Part shown: positions 35,945-46,625 of the stretch, one piece after another
Numbering within the stretch: the stretch's first letter is position 1
How the letters are laid out: the number at the start of each line of letters is the position of its first letter
Assembly: GCA_021521415.1 (NCBI GenBank)
Contig: JAIQDT010002996.1
Span: forward strand, 1 to 64,000
DNA: 64,000 nt
Source of the DNA: Bidens hawaiensis
Taxonomy: Eukaryota > Streptophyta > Magnoliopsida > Asterales > Asteraceae
Direction: 5' to 3'
Notes under the pieces: model-generated
Told to the model about the DNA's origin: nothing
The model's database searches: none
The model's input: the letters and a program-made list of their open reading frames with translations, nothing else
Translations under genes and position numbers: made by a program

Positions 35945-37119
35945 ATGGAAAGGAAAGCGATGTTCAACAAGTTATGTTCGGCCGACATCACCATCGATAA
36001 TGTAGCACAACCTGTCCAGGACGCTGCAAAGCCAACCGGCGGCATACTTAAGATTTCTGGAGAGGGGGGTAACCTAAAGAATCATTACAAAGAATTTGAA
36101 TTCAATGGGAACACTTATGAGCTTGTGGGTTATATATATTTTTACAACTACCAAGTTTTTGATGTACTAATAGATACAATTACAAAAACTAGTGATAATA
36201 TTTATCTATACATTTTTTTTCTCCAAAATGTAGGGAGGTATTGTTCTTTTAGCTCCTGATTCTCAAGGACAGATGGTGAAGCCGTATGTGGCTATAATAA
36301 AGGTATTTACGTTTAATCTTTTAATTTGTATGCTACATTAACCTCTTGAATGTCACATGTTGACGCATATTTTGATTTATATCATTATATGATACCATTG
36401 CTTAGCAGGGCCGGTTCAACGAATGTGGGGCCTAAATTGAAACAAGATTTTGGGGCCTTTTCATAACAACTGTTAAGAAAAAAAAATCGATTATTACAAG
36501 TTTTGAACTCGTAGCCTTTACTTTAGTAACAACAAAACATACCACCACACAAATACATTAATATGAATTTACTATATATAATGGTTTTTTTGGATTTGAA
36601 GGCTTTAACTGAGTGTAACTTGTTTTCGCTGTCCCACGAGCCACCCCTGTTGCTTAGCAAGAAACTGGTTGCTTATGTGAGTTCTTAGGTAGCGGGTTTT
36701 TGTGTGTACAGGATATCATGGCAAAGGAAAATAAAGAAATCATGTTGAATGCGCAATGGTTTTATCGGCCAGAGGAAGTAACACCAGGAAATGGTAAAAG
36801 CATGGAATCGCTCGGTACAAGGGAGTTATATTATAGTTTACACATGGATGAAGTTCATGCAGAGACTGTGATACACAAGCGTATTGTACACTTCATTACC
36901 GAACAAAATCACATCCCGTTGCGTAAAAAGTATCCTGGTTTTATTGTTATGAAGGTGTATAACCCTAGTTCTAATATGCTCACTACGCTCACTAATAGCT
37001 TTTTACACCCTGATAGACCACGAGAAATCGAGCAGCTTGTTCGGACAACAATGTGTCGTTTGAACATCAATATTCCTGACATTGAGAGCCTAGATCATGC
37101 AGCGGATCGTGAAGATTGA
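35945..37119 (+). CDS. BAH-domain protein, AIPP3/BDT1-like, short form (218 aa)
   Basis: Three exons join in phase 0: 35945-36124, 36234-36302 and 36712-37119, all with GT/AG borders, giving 218 residues. Residues ~51-170 form a bromo-adjacent homology domain: EFNGNTYEL, VKPYVAIIKDI, NAQWFYRPEEV, TRELYYSLHMDEVHAETVIHK, VHFIT and PGFIVMKVYNP. The closest family I recognise is the plant AIPP3/BDT1 group (Arabidopsis At4g11560). Those are nuclear chromatin readers reported to bind repressive histone marks and affect polyadenylation and transcription. This protein is much shorter than those, lacking long tails. A 5'-UTR intron (35879-35941) probably precedes the ATG, and AATAAA lies 20 bp after the stop. 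Intron 2 holds a hAT MITE. A broken duplicate follows downstream. The function as a reader is inferred; several aromatic-cage positions should be checked. Confidence 0.87.
36406..36649. mobile_element. 244-bp hAT-type MITE inside BAH intron 2
   Basis: It begins CAGGGCCGGTTCAACG and ends ACGAGCCACCCCTG (inverted CAGGGGTGGCTCGT). It is flanked by a perfect 8-bp duplication TTGCTTAG (36398-36405 and 36650-36657). It lies wholly between the splice sites, so the coding sequence is unaffected. Confidence 0.9.
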
Positions 37120-37371
37120 GTAGACATTGGAACACCTAAATAAAGAATCTATTTTATTTTTTTGTTAATGCTTTTGTTTTCATGAAATTTTATGTTCAAT
37201 GGTTGTTTCAATTTCACATAAATATTGTAGTTTGTCTTGGATCTAGTTTGGTTAATATCAATGAAAAGTTTGCATGTTTTATGTTGTCACAAGAGTAAGT
37301 TATTTTAAGAATGTCGTTTGGTATCACAAATCATGTGAACGAATTATTTAATTCAAATATATGATTTGGTA

Positions 37372-37442
37372 GTAGTTATTAATGAAAATATATTCAACAT
37401 GTATTTTCATTATATGTTGAATATATTTATATTAATAACTAC
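37372..37442. repeat. Near-perfect 71-bp hairpin downstream of the BAH gene
   Basis: Arms 37372-37400 and 37414-37442 are inverted copies (GTAGTTATTAAT... and ...ATTAATAACTAC) with about three mismatches and a 13-bp spacer. It is located ~250 bp after the BAH stop codon. It could be a tiny MITE end-pair, a 3' structure or a small-RNA precursor; the sequence alone does not decide. Confidence 0.65.
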
Positions 37443-37587
37443 CTGCATCGGTATCGATCTTGCTCAGCAGATATCGATATGTAAACAAGTCTCAAAACAT
37501 GTTTAATATGTTCGTCAATCCAAAGTTACGTATTAACCGAGCAATATTTTAGTATTTTAATACATGTGGTAATTGTTGAGTTTGAAA

Positions 37588-37701
37588 GATAAATTTACAT
37601 AGTCATTTGGGTAGTTGGCCAAGTGGATAAATTTACATAGTCATTTGGGTAGTTGGCCAAGTGGATAAATTTACATAGTCATTTGGGTAGTTGGCCAAGT
37701 G
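37588..37701 (+). repeat. 38-bp tandem repeat, three copies
   Basis: Units starting GATAAATTTACATAGTCATT begin at 37588, 37626 and 37664 and are essentially identical. Each ends in GTAGTTGGCCAAGTGG, which resembles a tRNA A-box (as in tRNA-derived SINEs). The third unit runs directly into the left edge of duplication copy B. Confidence 0.85.
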
Positions 37702-38003
37702 GTAGAGGCCTAATCCTTCTTATATTGGGAATTCCCTAGATTATACTTAGATACATAATTACATATGCAAATCCACATTGTTTTGTGTTGTTTTTTTATG
37801 TCCAAATACGGGTTTGAAATCGGGGTCTCCTTAGAAACAGCTTTTCTATCCTTCTTGGATAGTTGGATTATTTGCATACATAGTACCCTCTTATATACTA
37901 CCTATAGTTATGCTATGAGTGAGATTTTACTAGATATGACTTTTGTTGTTGTTTTCTATAATATGGCACATGTAACTTGTGATAACAGAGAATAGTTTAT
38001 AAC

Positions 38004-38328
38004 CAAGGCCGCCCCTTGGGTAGGGCAAACCGGCCGGCCGGCCGGCCGAGGCACGTATATTTTGAGGGCCAAAAATGTTATATATATTTAAAAAATATAC
38101 ATGTAATAGGTATGGATCTTAATCATATTAAATATATTTGACCCAAAACCTTTTTTATCTATAATCCATTTGATCTATTTGGCCCAAACCAAATTTAAAA
38201 ACTAAATAAATAACTAACGTTAATCGTCGTTTGAAAAACTTATTTTATATATCTCGTTACTCGTTAGGGCTTACGGGCCTTTTTATTTTGGTTCGGCCAA
38301 GATATTTAAATTCTCGGAGACGGCCATG
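38004..38328. mobile_element. 325-bp hAT-type MITE
   Basis: The ends are CAAGGCCGCCCC and, inverted, CATGGCCGTCTCC, flanked by a perfect 8-bp duplication TTTATAAC (37996-38003 and 38329-38336). A (CCGG)n palindromic run lies near 38030-38048. It landed at the left edge of the 262-bp repeat array. Confidence 0.85.
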
Positions 38329-39640
38329 TTTATAACATAAAACATATGACGAGAGAGCATATATTTTACATATATAACATGTGTTAGTGAGATAAATATG
38401 CTACATGTATGTAACATATGATATATTGTATGCATTTAACATTTGACAGCTTGTTTTTTGAAAGGCAACATTTGACAGCTATTGTATGTAACTTGTGACG
38501 AGAGAGATATGCATATTTTAGGTAAAAACTTTAATATTGTATAAATTTGACTCGAACAAGTCTGATATTTAAATTATTTAAGAGATATAGTCTATAACAT
38601 AAAACATATGAGGAGAGAGCATATATTTTACATATATAACATGTGTTAGTGAGATATATATGCTACGTGTATGTAACATATGATATATTCTATGCATTTA
38701 ACATTTGACAGCTTGTTTTTTGAAAGGCAACATTTGACAGCTATTGTATGTAACTTAGTGACGAAGGAGATATACATATTTTAGGTAAAAACTTTAATAT
38801 TGTATAAATTTGACTCGAACAAATATGATATTTAAATTATTTAAGAGATATAGTTTTATAACATAAAACATATGATGAGAGAACATATATTTTACATATA
38901 TAACATGTGTTAGTGAGATATATATGCTACATGTATGTAACATATGATATATTGTATGCATTTAACATTTGACAGCTTTTTTTAAGGCAGCATTTGACAG
39001 CTATTGTACGTAACTTGTGACGAGGGAGATATGCATATTTTAGGTAAAAACTTTAATATTGTATAAATTTGACTCGAACAAGTCTGATATTTAAATTATT
39101 TTCGAGATACAGTTTATAACATAAAACATATGACAAGAGAACATATATTTTACATATATAACATGTGTTAGTGAGATATATATGTTGCATGTATGTAACA
39201 TATGATATATTGTATTCATTTAACATTTGACAACTTTTTTTTTGAAAGACAATATTTGACAGCTATATTGTATGTAACTTGTGACGAGAGAGATATGCAT
39301 ATTTTAGGTAAAAACTTTAATATTGTATAAATTTGACTCGAACAAATCTGATATTTAAATTATTTAAGAGATATAGTTTATAACATAAAACATATGATGA
39401 GAGAACATATATTTTACATATATAGCATGTGTTAGTGAGATATATATGCTACATGTATGTAACATATGATATATTGTATGCATTTAACATTTGACAGCTT
39501 TTTTAAGGCAATATTTGACAGCTATTGTATGTAATTTGTGACGAGGGAGATATGCATATTTTAGGTAAAAACTTTAATATTGTATAAATTTGACTTCAAA
39601 CAAGTCTGATATTTAAATTATTTAAGAGATACAAGATAAG
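38329..39640 (+). repeat. ~262-bp tandem repeat array, five copies
   Basis: Units beginning TTATAACATAAAACATATGA start at about 38330, 38592, 38855, 39114 and 39378. Each contains ACATATATAACATGTGTTAGTG, a CATTTGACAGCT pair and TTTAGGTAAAAACTTTAATA. The units are over 90% similar by eye. A single diverged copy of this unit forms the DNA directly upstream of the intact BAH gene (35600-35830), so the array is an amplified promoter-proximal segment. Confidence 0.9.
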
Positions 39641-39749
39641 AAGCATTTCATAAGGTTGTGTATTCAAGGGCTACTACAGATAATTATGATAAAATGTATG
39701 TGAGTTGTTTTTTTTCAAAAAAGTAAATCGATTATTCGAACCTTTAAAA

Positions 39750-41895
39750 TTTGTTAGCAAATGCCATTTAAAGTGATAATCATCAAGTGGCGTTTGGTCG
39801 ATATCATCTTTGATGATATAGCACAACCTGTCGAGGATGTCGTGAAGCCAACTCGCGATGTAGTTAAGATTTCCAGGTAGGGAAGTCACCTGATGAATCT
39901 TGCAAAGCATTCAAACCAATGGGAACACTAACAAGCTCGTGAATTACATTTTTTACAACAACCAAGTTTTTTTTATGTGTCTATTGATACAGTTACAAAA
40001 TTAAGTTATAGATTGTGTATATACATTATTTTTTAAACTATAAGGAGACACTAGCGACACTAATACTAGACTCTCACTAAAAACTTAAGGAGAATGATTT
40101 AATTGATAAAATGGTTTTTAAATAGTTATAAAATAAAGATTTTAAATAAGAAAGAAAACTAAATCTGACAAGTAAACTAGACCCGGCTCCTGACACATGC
40201 TATGAAATCCTAATTATGGTTACTGACTGAAGACCTGGCTCTAACCCAATAAACCTTCGGCTAAGGATAATAAAGAGGGCTTGAATTGGGACAAGTGATA
40301 AAAGTGCTAAGATGAATTGGCTCGACCTATCAATACCAAATACCAGAACTATCATATATGAATTCAAGTTAAAACCTATAATCATGAAGCTGAATATACT
40401 GAAATTCTAGAAAACTCGACATATATAAATATCTCTCAAATCACCAGGATGGAATGCACACCATAGTTGATTGATTTTAATAATTGTTAAACTCGTTTTA
40501 TTTCTGATCACAAGAACTAGATCGAAAACCTATCGATTAACGAGCCAGGATGACCTTACCGGAGCTAGGGGATATTTCTATGTGCCTGGACCAACAAAAC
40601 CAATAAACAAACAACCAAACTCAATCAACACCAATTCACATATAATCAAAATCAATATCAAGGCATAAACATATAAATTATCATCAACCTAGTAGCTACA
40701 AACTGTTTTAGCTACTCATTATCAAGAACGAAACAAAGACGCAAACAAAGAAGCCGTGCATCATAAAAAGAAAAAAAGATAAGTTACTAGTCTCCTTGCT
40801 TAAAATTAATTCACATGGTTGAGTAGTAGCTACAATTAGAGATGCACAAATCGGGTTTTCTAGATACCCGGGTTCGGGTATAAAACCGGGTCCAGGTATA
40901 AAACCGGGTCCGGGTATGACCGGGTATTGGAAAATCGGGTATTAGTAATAGCCGGGTCGGGTTCGGGTCTGGGTATTGTCTCTAAAAACCATACCCTATG
41001 CATCGGGTTCGGGTCGGGTATAGAACCGGGTATCTTAATACCCTATTTTTTGGGTATTAAAAAAACCCTATTTTCAGGTTTTTTTGGCTTTTTTCCGGGT
41101 ATTTTTCGGGTATAGATTGGATTTTTTAAAATGGGTATTTTCGGGTATTTTTAAGGTATATTACCGGTATACATCGGGTTTTTGAAATATCCGGCTTCGG
41201 GTATTGAAAAAACCCGGAACCGGTTCGGGTTTTCGGATATTACCGGGTACAAATCGGATCCGGTTCGGATTCGGGTTTTACTACCGAAATGCATACCCTA
41301 TCTGTACCCTACAGGTAGGGTCGGGTACGGGTTCGGACATTAAAAAAACCGGTTCCAGGTTTTATTTCGGGTCTGGTTCGGGTTTTTTTTGTACCTCTAG
41401 CTACAATTTCCGTATGGGCTATTTCCTTTGCGATGACCAGGCCCAATTCAACCCACTTTGATTTAAAGTTGAATGTACAATGGTTCTATCGTCCGAAGGA
41501 TATATATACCAACAAGAAAAGGTCGGACAATGGATTCAGTTGATACAAGGGAACTATTCTATAGTTTCCACCAGGATGAGGTTCCCGCTGATGCCGTCGC
41601 CCACAAGTGTAAAGTACACTTTGTAACTAAACCAAGTCATATCCCGGCACGTAAAGAATATTCGGGTTTTATTGTTCATCAGTTGTATAACCCTACTAAT
41701 AAGAGGTTCCACAACCTCACCGACAATAACTTTTTACCTGATGCCAACAAGAAATTGGCATGCTTGTTCAGATGACAATGCGTAATTTGAACATCCTTCC
41801 CGACAACGAGAGCATAGATCATGCAGCTAACATTGAGAGCATCGAGCGTGCGGCTAATAATGAAGATGTCTTGAAATCGGCATACCCAAATTAAG
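39750..41895 (+). pseudogene. BAH-domain pseudogene (duplicate of the gene at 35945)
   Basis: Exon 1 is recognisable at 39750-39945 (FDDIAQPVEDVVKPT, then a TAG stop). Intron-1 sequence follows until ~40045. Exon 2 and the beginning of exon 3 are missing, replaced by unrelated DNA and the element at 40838-41398. The remainder of exon 3 (41465-41895) encodes VQWFYRPKD. After a frameshift it encodes DTRELFYSFHQDEVPADAVAHKCKVHFVTK..GFIVHQLYNPT, with a further frameshift near 41755 before MTMRNLNILPDNESIDHA. No functional BAH protein can result. Residues such as ELFYSFHQDEVPAD are closer to the family consensus than those of the intact copy A. Confidence 0.88.
40838..41398. mobile_element. CGGGT-rich non-autonomous element, 561 bp
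   Basis: It is bounded by short inverted ends (AGAGATGCAC and inverted AGAGGTACAA) and flanked by the perfect 10-bp repeat AGCTACAATT at 40828-40837 and 41399-41408. The interior is a degenerate array of TCGGGT/ACCCGG words. It is probably hAT or Mutator-related; the 10-bp flank is longer than hAT's usual 8 bp. The Gly-rich frame inside it is not a gene. Confidence 0.72.
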
Positions 41896-41900
41896 AATCT

Positions 41901-42315
41901 TTTTTTTTGTCGTTAGTGTTTTCGCATTTCATGGTTATGTTCAGTGTTATATCAGTTTCGATTCATTTTAATAAAGTAATTTACAAGTTTTATCCATCTT
42001 AAACTACATCTTAGTATATGAACAATTTCACAAACCAGTACTTTGAAAAGGGCAAAAAATTGAATATATTCATATGAATAGACAACTATTGAAGGTTTCA
42101 TTAATGTGAATTTCGGAAACCCGAATTTAGCATGTAAAGATATGGAAAAGGGTAAATCTTCCACGGAAATCAACATCATTCTTTATATGTTCTACCTTTG
42201 CAAAAGAAAAGTTCCAAACCACAAAACTGATGTAAAATCCACATAACATATAGAGACAAATAACATAACATGCACCATGGCTTCACACTGGTCTAACCTG
42301 TATGCATTGTCAAAC
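41901..42315. other. Convergent intergenic spacer
   Basis: It lies between the BAH pseudogene (plus) and DRE2 (minus) and holds their 3' flanks. No additional gene was seen. Confidence 0.5.
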
Positions 42316-43799
42316 CTAGATGTCGGCAGCAAGGAAGTTGTCAGATAAAGTCACCTGCAAGAAAAAACCATCACATTGTTACTCAAACCATGTAATGTTT
42401 ACTGATCCAAAAAATAATAACTTTTAAAAACCGATTTCCGTACCTTCTGGCCCAGCTTAAAAGGAGGGAGACCCTTATAAGGGCACGTGCCACATCGAAA
42501 CGCATCACCTAATCCACACTGCATTTCAACAAGATAACAATCATGAATATTGCCATAATTACAACTGTTATGTACTGTTTATATGCCATTTAAAGGACTT
42601 ACGCTGCCACAAGCTGACTTGGGGTTTTCCAACTGGTCCATTGTAACTCCAAGCTTTTGCACTTTCTCCTCTTCTTCACCACGGCCACATGTGCAATTTT
42701 TACAAGCTTTCCTCGTGCTTCCAACTTCACAATCGCCAACTGAAAAACAGCATTTCAAGAACATTAAACCTATAATATTAAAAAAAAAAAAAAACCCTAA
42801 ATTTATGGCATTACCAGGTGGGAGCTGAGGTTTCTTCAAATCCTCTTCAGACAGAAGGCTATCCTCATCAATAAGATCCATATCATCAGCAATCTGGACT
42901 TTTGGTAAGCTTTTAACCGGCTTCTTAAAGGAGAATGATGAACCGATCTTCCAAGTAGGTTTCTTACCCTTAATCTATTAACAAGATTAATTTAAGTGAT
43001 TATTAATGTGAAATAATCAGAGAATCAAATACTCTGCTGTAACAAAACGTGCTACAATGAATGGTGTTTGGCGTGCTTCGGTATCATAACAAGTTAATCA
43101 CAGGTTTGTTACATCTAATCCTATATAGAATCAAATTCACTATAACCACATACTAGAAACAGATAATCTGTAAACTTAAAAACAATTCATCAATGCAGCT
43201 AGAAACTATGAACTTACCCCAAGAGATTGTAGTTCAGCTGTCTGAACCAACTGTATATCTGAAAACCCTAAAACCAATAGCTTGCGGTCAAGAGAAGATT
43301 TTGCCTGCAAAATGATCAAAAAACAAGATTATAATACTCAAATCTGTTATGATCATAATTTAAAATTCTATAAAATTAAATGCATTACCGTCTCCTTGAC
43401 AACATCAGAAGTTTGATGGATAAAGATCTCTCCACCAGGCTTCAACACTCGTGAACATTCCTCAAACAACTTATCACCAGAAAAATCTGATGACTTGCTA
43501 ATAAATATCACAGTATCAATAGACGATGAATCCACGGGCAAAGAATCTGCCACATGTCAACGTATAATATAAGACAATTAAAGTATGTTTATTGAATCAA
43601 ACTAACAACATATAAAACAACAAATTAAACTTTCATAAAACGGTTGAGACAGAAAGGTACTTAGAGATGAAGCTTGAGTGATAATCAAAGGATTAGTCTC
43701 TTCAACACCCTCCTTCTTGACCAATCTCACAACATTCAGAACCTCATTGAGTGACACTACTACGTTGTCAGTGACCGCCAATACACTGCCTTGCATCAT
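42316..43799 (-). CDS. DRE2: DRE2/anamorsin, cytosolic Fe-S cluster assembly protein
   Basis: Seven coding exons on the minus strand join cleanly with GT/AG borders: 43799-43661, 43546-43389, 43304-43218, 42974-42815, 42739-42603, 42518-42444 and 42354-42316. The CDS is 795 bp, 264 aa, close to the plant family length of ~270. The N-terminal ~130 residues are the methyltransferase-like fold ([42 protein letters not shown]). A linker with [12 protein letters not shown] and DLIDEDSLL follows. The C-terminal CIAPIN1 domain has both cluster motifs: C-x8-C-x2-C-x-C ([16 protein letters not shown]) and twin CxxC ([15 protein letters not shown]). It ends [16 protein letters not shown]2 with the diflavin reductase TAH18/ATR3 supplies electrons to cytosolic Fe-S assembly. 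It appears intact. A 5'-UTR intron of ~1.7 kb carries transposon insertions. Confidence 0.96.
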
Positions 43800-44075
43800 T
43801 TTTGCTACCTACAAATATAGTAAACCATGAATATATGTGTAAATCTCAGTGTCAGGACTCGTCAACGATTAATCGATAGTTGACCACTGACTGATTAATT
43901 TTTGGGTAATCAACGAGAAAATCAGTAGTCAGACTGTTAAACCTAATCGGTCCTGATTAGGCCTTAATTCCGGGCAATTATTGCTGTAGTTTCCGGCCAA
44001 TTTCCGGCAATCCCGTATAAATATACATAAAAATGTGTATATAAATAAAATATTACGTGTAAAAATGTGTGTGTG

Positions 44076-44564
44076 TAGGGCTGTGCAACGGTTCAGAATT
44101 GCGAGAACCGAACTGGAACCGGAACCGAAAACGACTGAAAAATAGAACCAGAACTGGAACCTATTATAGTAAACCGGTTCGGTTCCAGATCGGTAAAGCC
44201 GGTTCTCGCTAATCGGTTATGGCTAGAACCGGTTCAGTCGTTTATTTATCAAATGAGTGAAAACTTTGCAAATTGCAAAACAAGTTTATATAACTGTATG
44301 TATTCTTTCAAGGTAAAACTAATTTAGATTACGACTGAATGGATACCGGTTAATAGTTTACCATATAAAAAATGGGGATTGGTACCGGTTCTTCGGTTCC
44401 AGGTCTAAAACCGTCGGTTTTACCCGGAACCCAACCGAGAACCGTTTAATGCAAATTCTGAGAACCGAGAACCGTAAGGTAACACACGTTAGCGGTTCTG
44501 AGACACCGGTTCGGTTCTGGTTCCTCGGTTCTAGCGGTTCCGAACCATTTTTTGCTCACCCCTA
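44076..44564. mobile_element. 489-bp hAT-like element in the DRE2 leader intron
   Basis: The ends are TAGGGCTGTGCAACGG and, inverted, TAGGGGTGAGCAAAAAATGG. They are flanked by 8-bp TGTGTGTG (44068-44075 and 44565-44572), although that duplication lies in a TG run and is therefore weaker evidence. The interior is a degenerate AACCGGTTC-word repeat with no transposase. Confidence 0.75.
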
Positions 44565-44934
44565 TGTGTGTGTGATAAGAACTAGAAACTTAGATGCTTG
44601 AATTAAACCGAAAACAAGTACAGATAGTGCCCAATTTCGAGAATGGGTGATCTCCAATACAAGGTATAAAACCCTAATTTTGATAATAAAACATCTGACA
44701 AGAAAAGAAAACCTACTATTAATACTAATCCTAATTAAACAGTTACCAAAATAACTCCTACCAAAATAACTCCTCCACTAAATCAGCCCCCACTCCTTGT
44801 TTTCTTCTTTTTCCCGCTCACTAATTCCCCTTTATGCGGGATTGTATCAGTGTGTGTGTGTGTGTGTAAATATATAAATTCCAATCCGATGTATCCCGGT
44901 TAATCGCTAGTCCCCATCTCACCTCCGACAAGAG

Positions 44935-45125
44935 GTGCACAAGCCAGTTTCAAACCCTAAGCCAGTCCAGGTTGAAACTGGTTCAGTTTGGTCAACAAAA
45001 GTAAAAACCGGTTTATGATCGATTTCGGTTCTGGTTGAAACCGGTTTCTTAACTGGATTCGGTTCAGGTTACGATCGATTTTATCCGGTTTGGGTTCGGT
45101 TAACTGGTTTGAAACCGGTTTCGGT
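44935..45125. repeat. ACCGGTTTC-word repeat fragment
   Basis: It consists of reiterated GGTTCGGTT/AAACCGGTTT words starting GAGGTGCACAAGCCAG, similar in composition to 44076-44564 and 40838-41398. Clear boundaries and target duplication were not found. Confidence 0.5.
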
Positions 45126-45599
45126 AGAGCGAATTACAAAGCGGGGATTAAATCTGTTTGTATAGTGAAATGAATAACATGGTAATACAAATTAGGGTTT
45201 TTTTGTAACAATTAAAGCAACCTTAAGGCTGAAAGTATAGTATCTAGACCTAATTCACTACAAGCAATTGAGTTGATCATCCCATTGCATGCAATTAATA
45301 GCTGATTAATATCAAATATAAAAAAAAGAAGAGAAATTAAAATTAGGGTTTAAAGTGGGAAGTCACCTTGATTTGATTGATAGATATCTTGTGAGTAAAT
45401 TAGAGTCTGCAAATAATATATACACAGATAGATACCGAGTTAAACGAATAATATATATACAGTATATTATTAAAATTAAAAGGAATTTGATTTACCCTAA
45501 TTTGAACGGCCAACGGCGGAGACGACGACGGCGACGGTGGGATTTGACGGGAATAATAATAATAGAACGCGTAATTGTAGAAGTATATATATTTGGTCC

Positions 45600-46625
45600 G
45601 ACCCGAGTTGGCCCACAGTCCATTTCTTTATATTCTATTCCCATTGTTGTTCACTTTTATTTGGTTACTTAGGTGTTGCGGCAACTAGTCGACGTGAATT
45701 CGGTTAATATCGATAATGTTTGTTAAGGTATTGAAATTAAACTGGAAAAGTAAAGTTGTTAAAATTTAACATATCTAAAAAAAGACATTTATTCGGCCTG
45801 AATAGGCCGAGCGGTGGGATGGCGAGTCGACATGAATTCGGTCAGTATTGATTAGGTTCGTTACGGTAGGGTTTACAGTATCGAAAACAAAAGCATATAG
45901 CAAGACATGCACACAAACTGATTTAGGTAGTGTTTTCCGTGTTGAAACATGATTATACATGAAAAGATAAATGGATACGTTTACACTAAGACTGTCGGTT
46001 AGGGTGTTTTTATCTTGAAATATTTGGTTATGATTTAATTCAACATGAAAATTGAGATGGAATTGACTTGGTTTAATAACGTATTTGTAGCGACCTTGTT
46101 TTTGTTATATTTAAGTATTCAATATTTTAATAATGAACATAACAAAGTGTGGGTAAAACTTCTAAACTTAAGTTCAATGTTTAAAGTACAGAGATAGTAT
46201 AGTCGGGACTTGACAGGTCAACTTAGTAAATTTAACCTTCTTTCACGTTCCATGACCCATACACTTTAAATGACATACATCGTTTTAAAGAGATCGAGCA
46301 GTAATAGAGAAGCACTTATAGAAAGTGAGAATCAATTTTTTTATATGTGTGCAATCTAGCCTCTTACGAAACTATTTCCGTGATTAACCAGCTCAACCCA
46401 ACCGTATGTATTTCAACCTAACGAATAATTTCTTTGTGTTCTTCACGGGTTATGATACCCAAACATCTAAAATTATATTTTACCCGAACTAAAACTATTG
46501 CACCATTTAGAGGCACAATATTATTTCTAACATGTTAGAGATGTTTTAACTTTTATAATACGCTATATTCAAATATGTTATTTTTTACTCAAACTATGGC
46601 ACCATGAAGAGGCAAAAGCTTACTA
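45600..46625. other. Intergenic DNA with a short duplicated motif
   Basis: The motif GTCGACGTGAATTCGGTTAA near 45690 recurs in diverged form near 45825 (GTCGACATGAATTCGGTCAG). No gene was seen. Confidence 0.45.

Larger units (their letters stand above)
34650..37145 (+). repeat. Tandem segmental duplication, copy A (BAH gene and upstream region)
   Basis: Copy A shares several blocks in the same order with copy B (37700-41900). These are AGGCCTAA near 34650/37706, AAATCCACATTGTTTT near 34857/37769, ATCCTTCT-GGATAGTTGGAT near 34935/37850, the upstream region 35600-35880 with the 38.3-39.6-kb array, the 5' leader GGTTGTGTATTCAAG at 35838/39654, and exons 1 and 3. Copy A contains the MULE foldback element, which copy B lacks. 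Confidence 0.75.
37702..41900 (+). repeat. Tandem segmental duplication, copy B (expanded, with BAH pseudogene)
   Basis: This copy holds the same ordered blocks as 34650-37145. Its promoter-side block is amplified five-fold (38329-39640), it has a hAT MITE at 38004, and unrelated DNA (40050-41458) replaces exon 2 and the start of exon 3. Its larger size reflects these expansions. Confidence 0.72.
43800..45580 (-). other. DRE2: DRE2 5' UTR and large leader intron
   Basis: The first coding exon extends to an acceptor at 43808/43809. A plausible leader exon lies at about 45496-45580, rich in CCGTCGCCGTCGTCGTC and followed by a GTAAAT donor (45490-45495). An alternative donor is near 45366. The leader exon limits are inferred; the intron holds a hAT element and another repeat fragment. 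Confidence 0.5.

Noticed and set aside
37640..37760. Possible tRNA gene because of the TTGGCCAAGTGG A-box-like word
   Set aside because: No cloverleaf or proper B-box at tRNA spacing could be found; at most it is a SINE-like remnant.
40927..41461. Gly/Phe-rich ORFs resembling a structural protein
   Set aside because: They translate the CGGGT word repeats of the element at 40838-41398.
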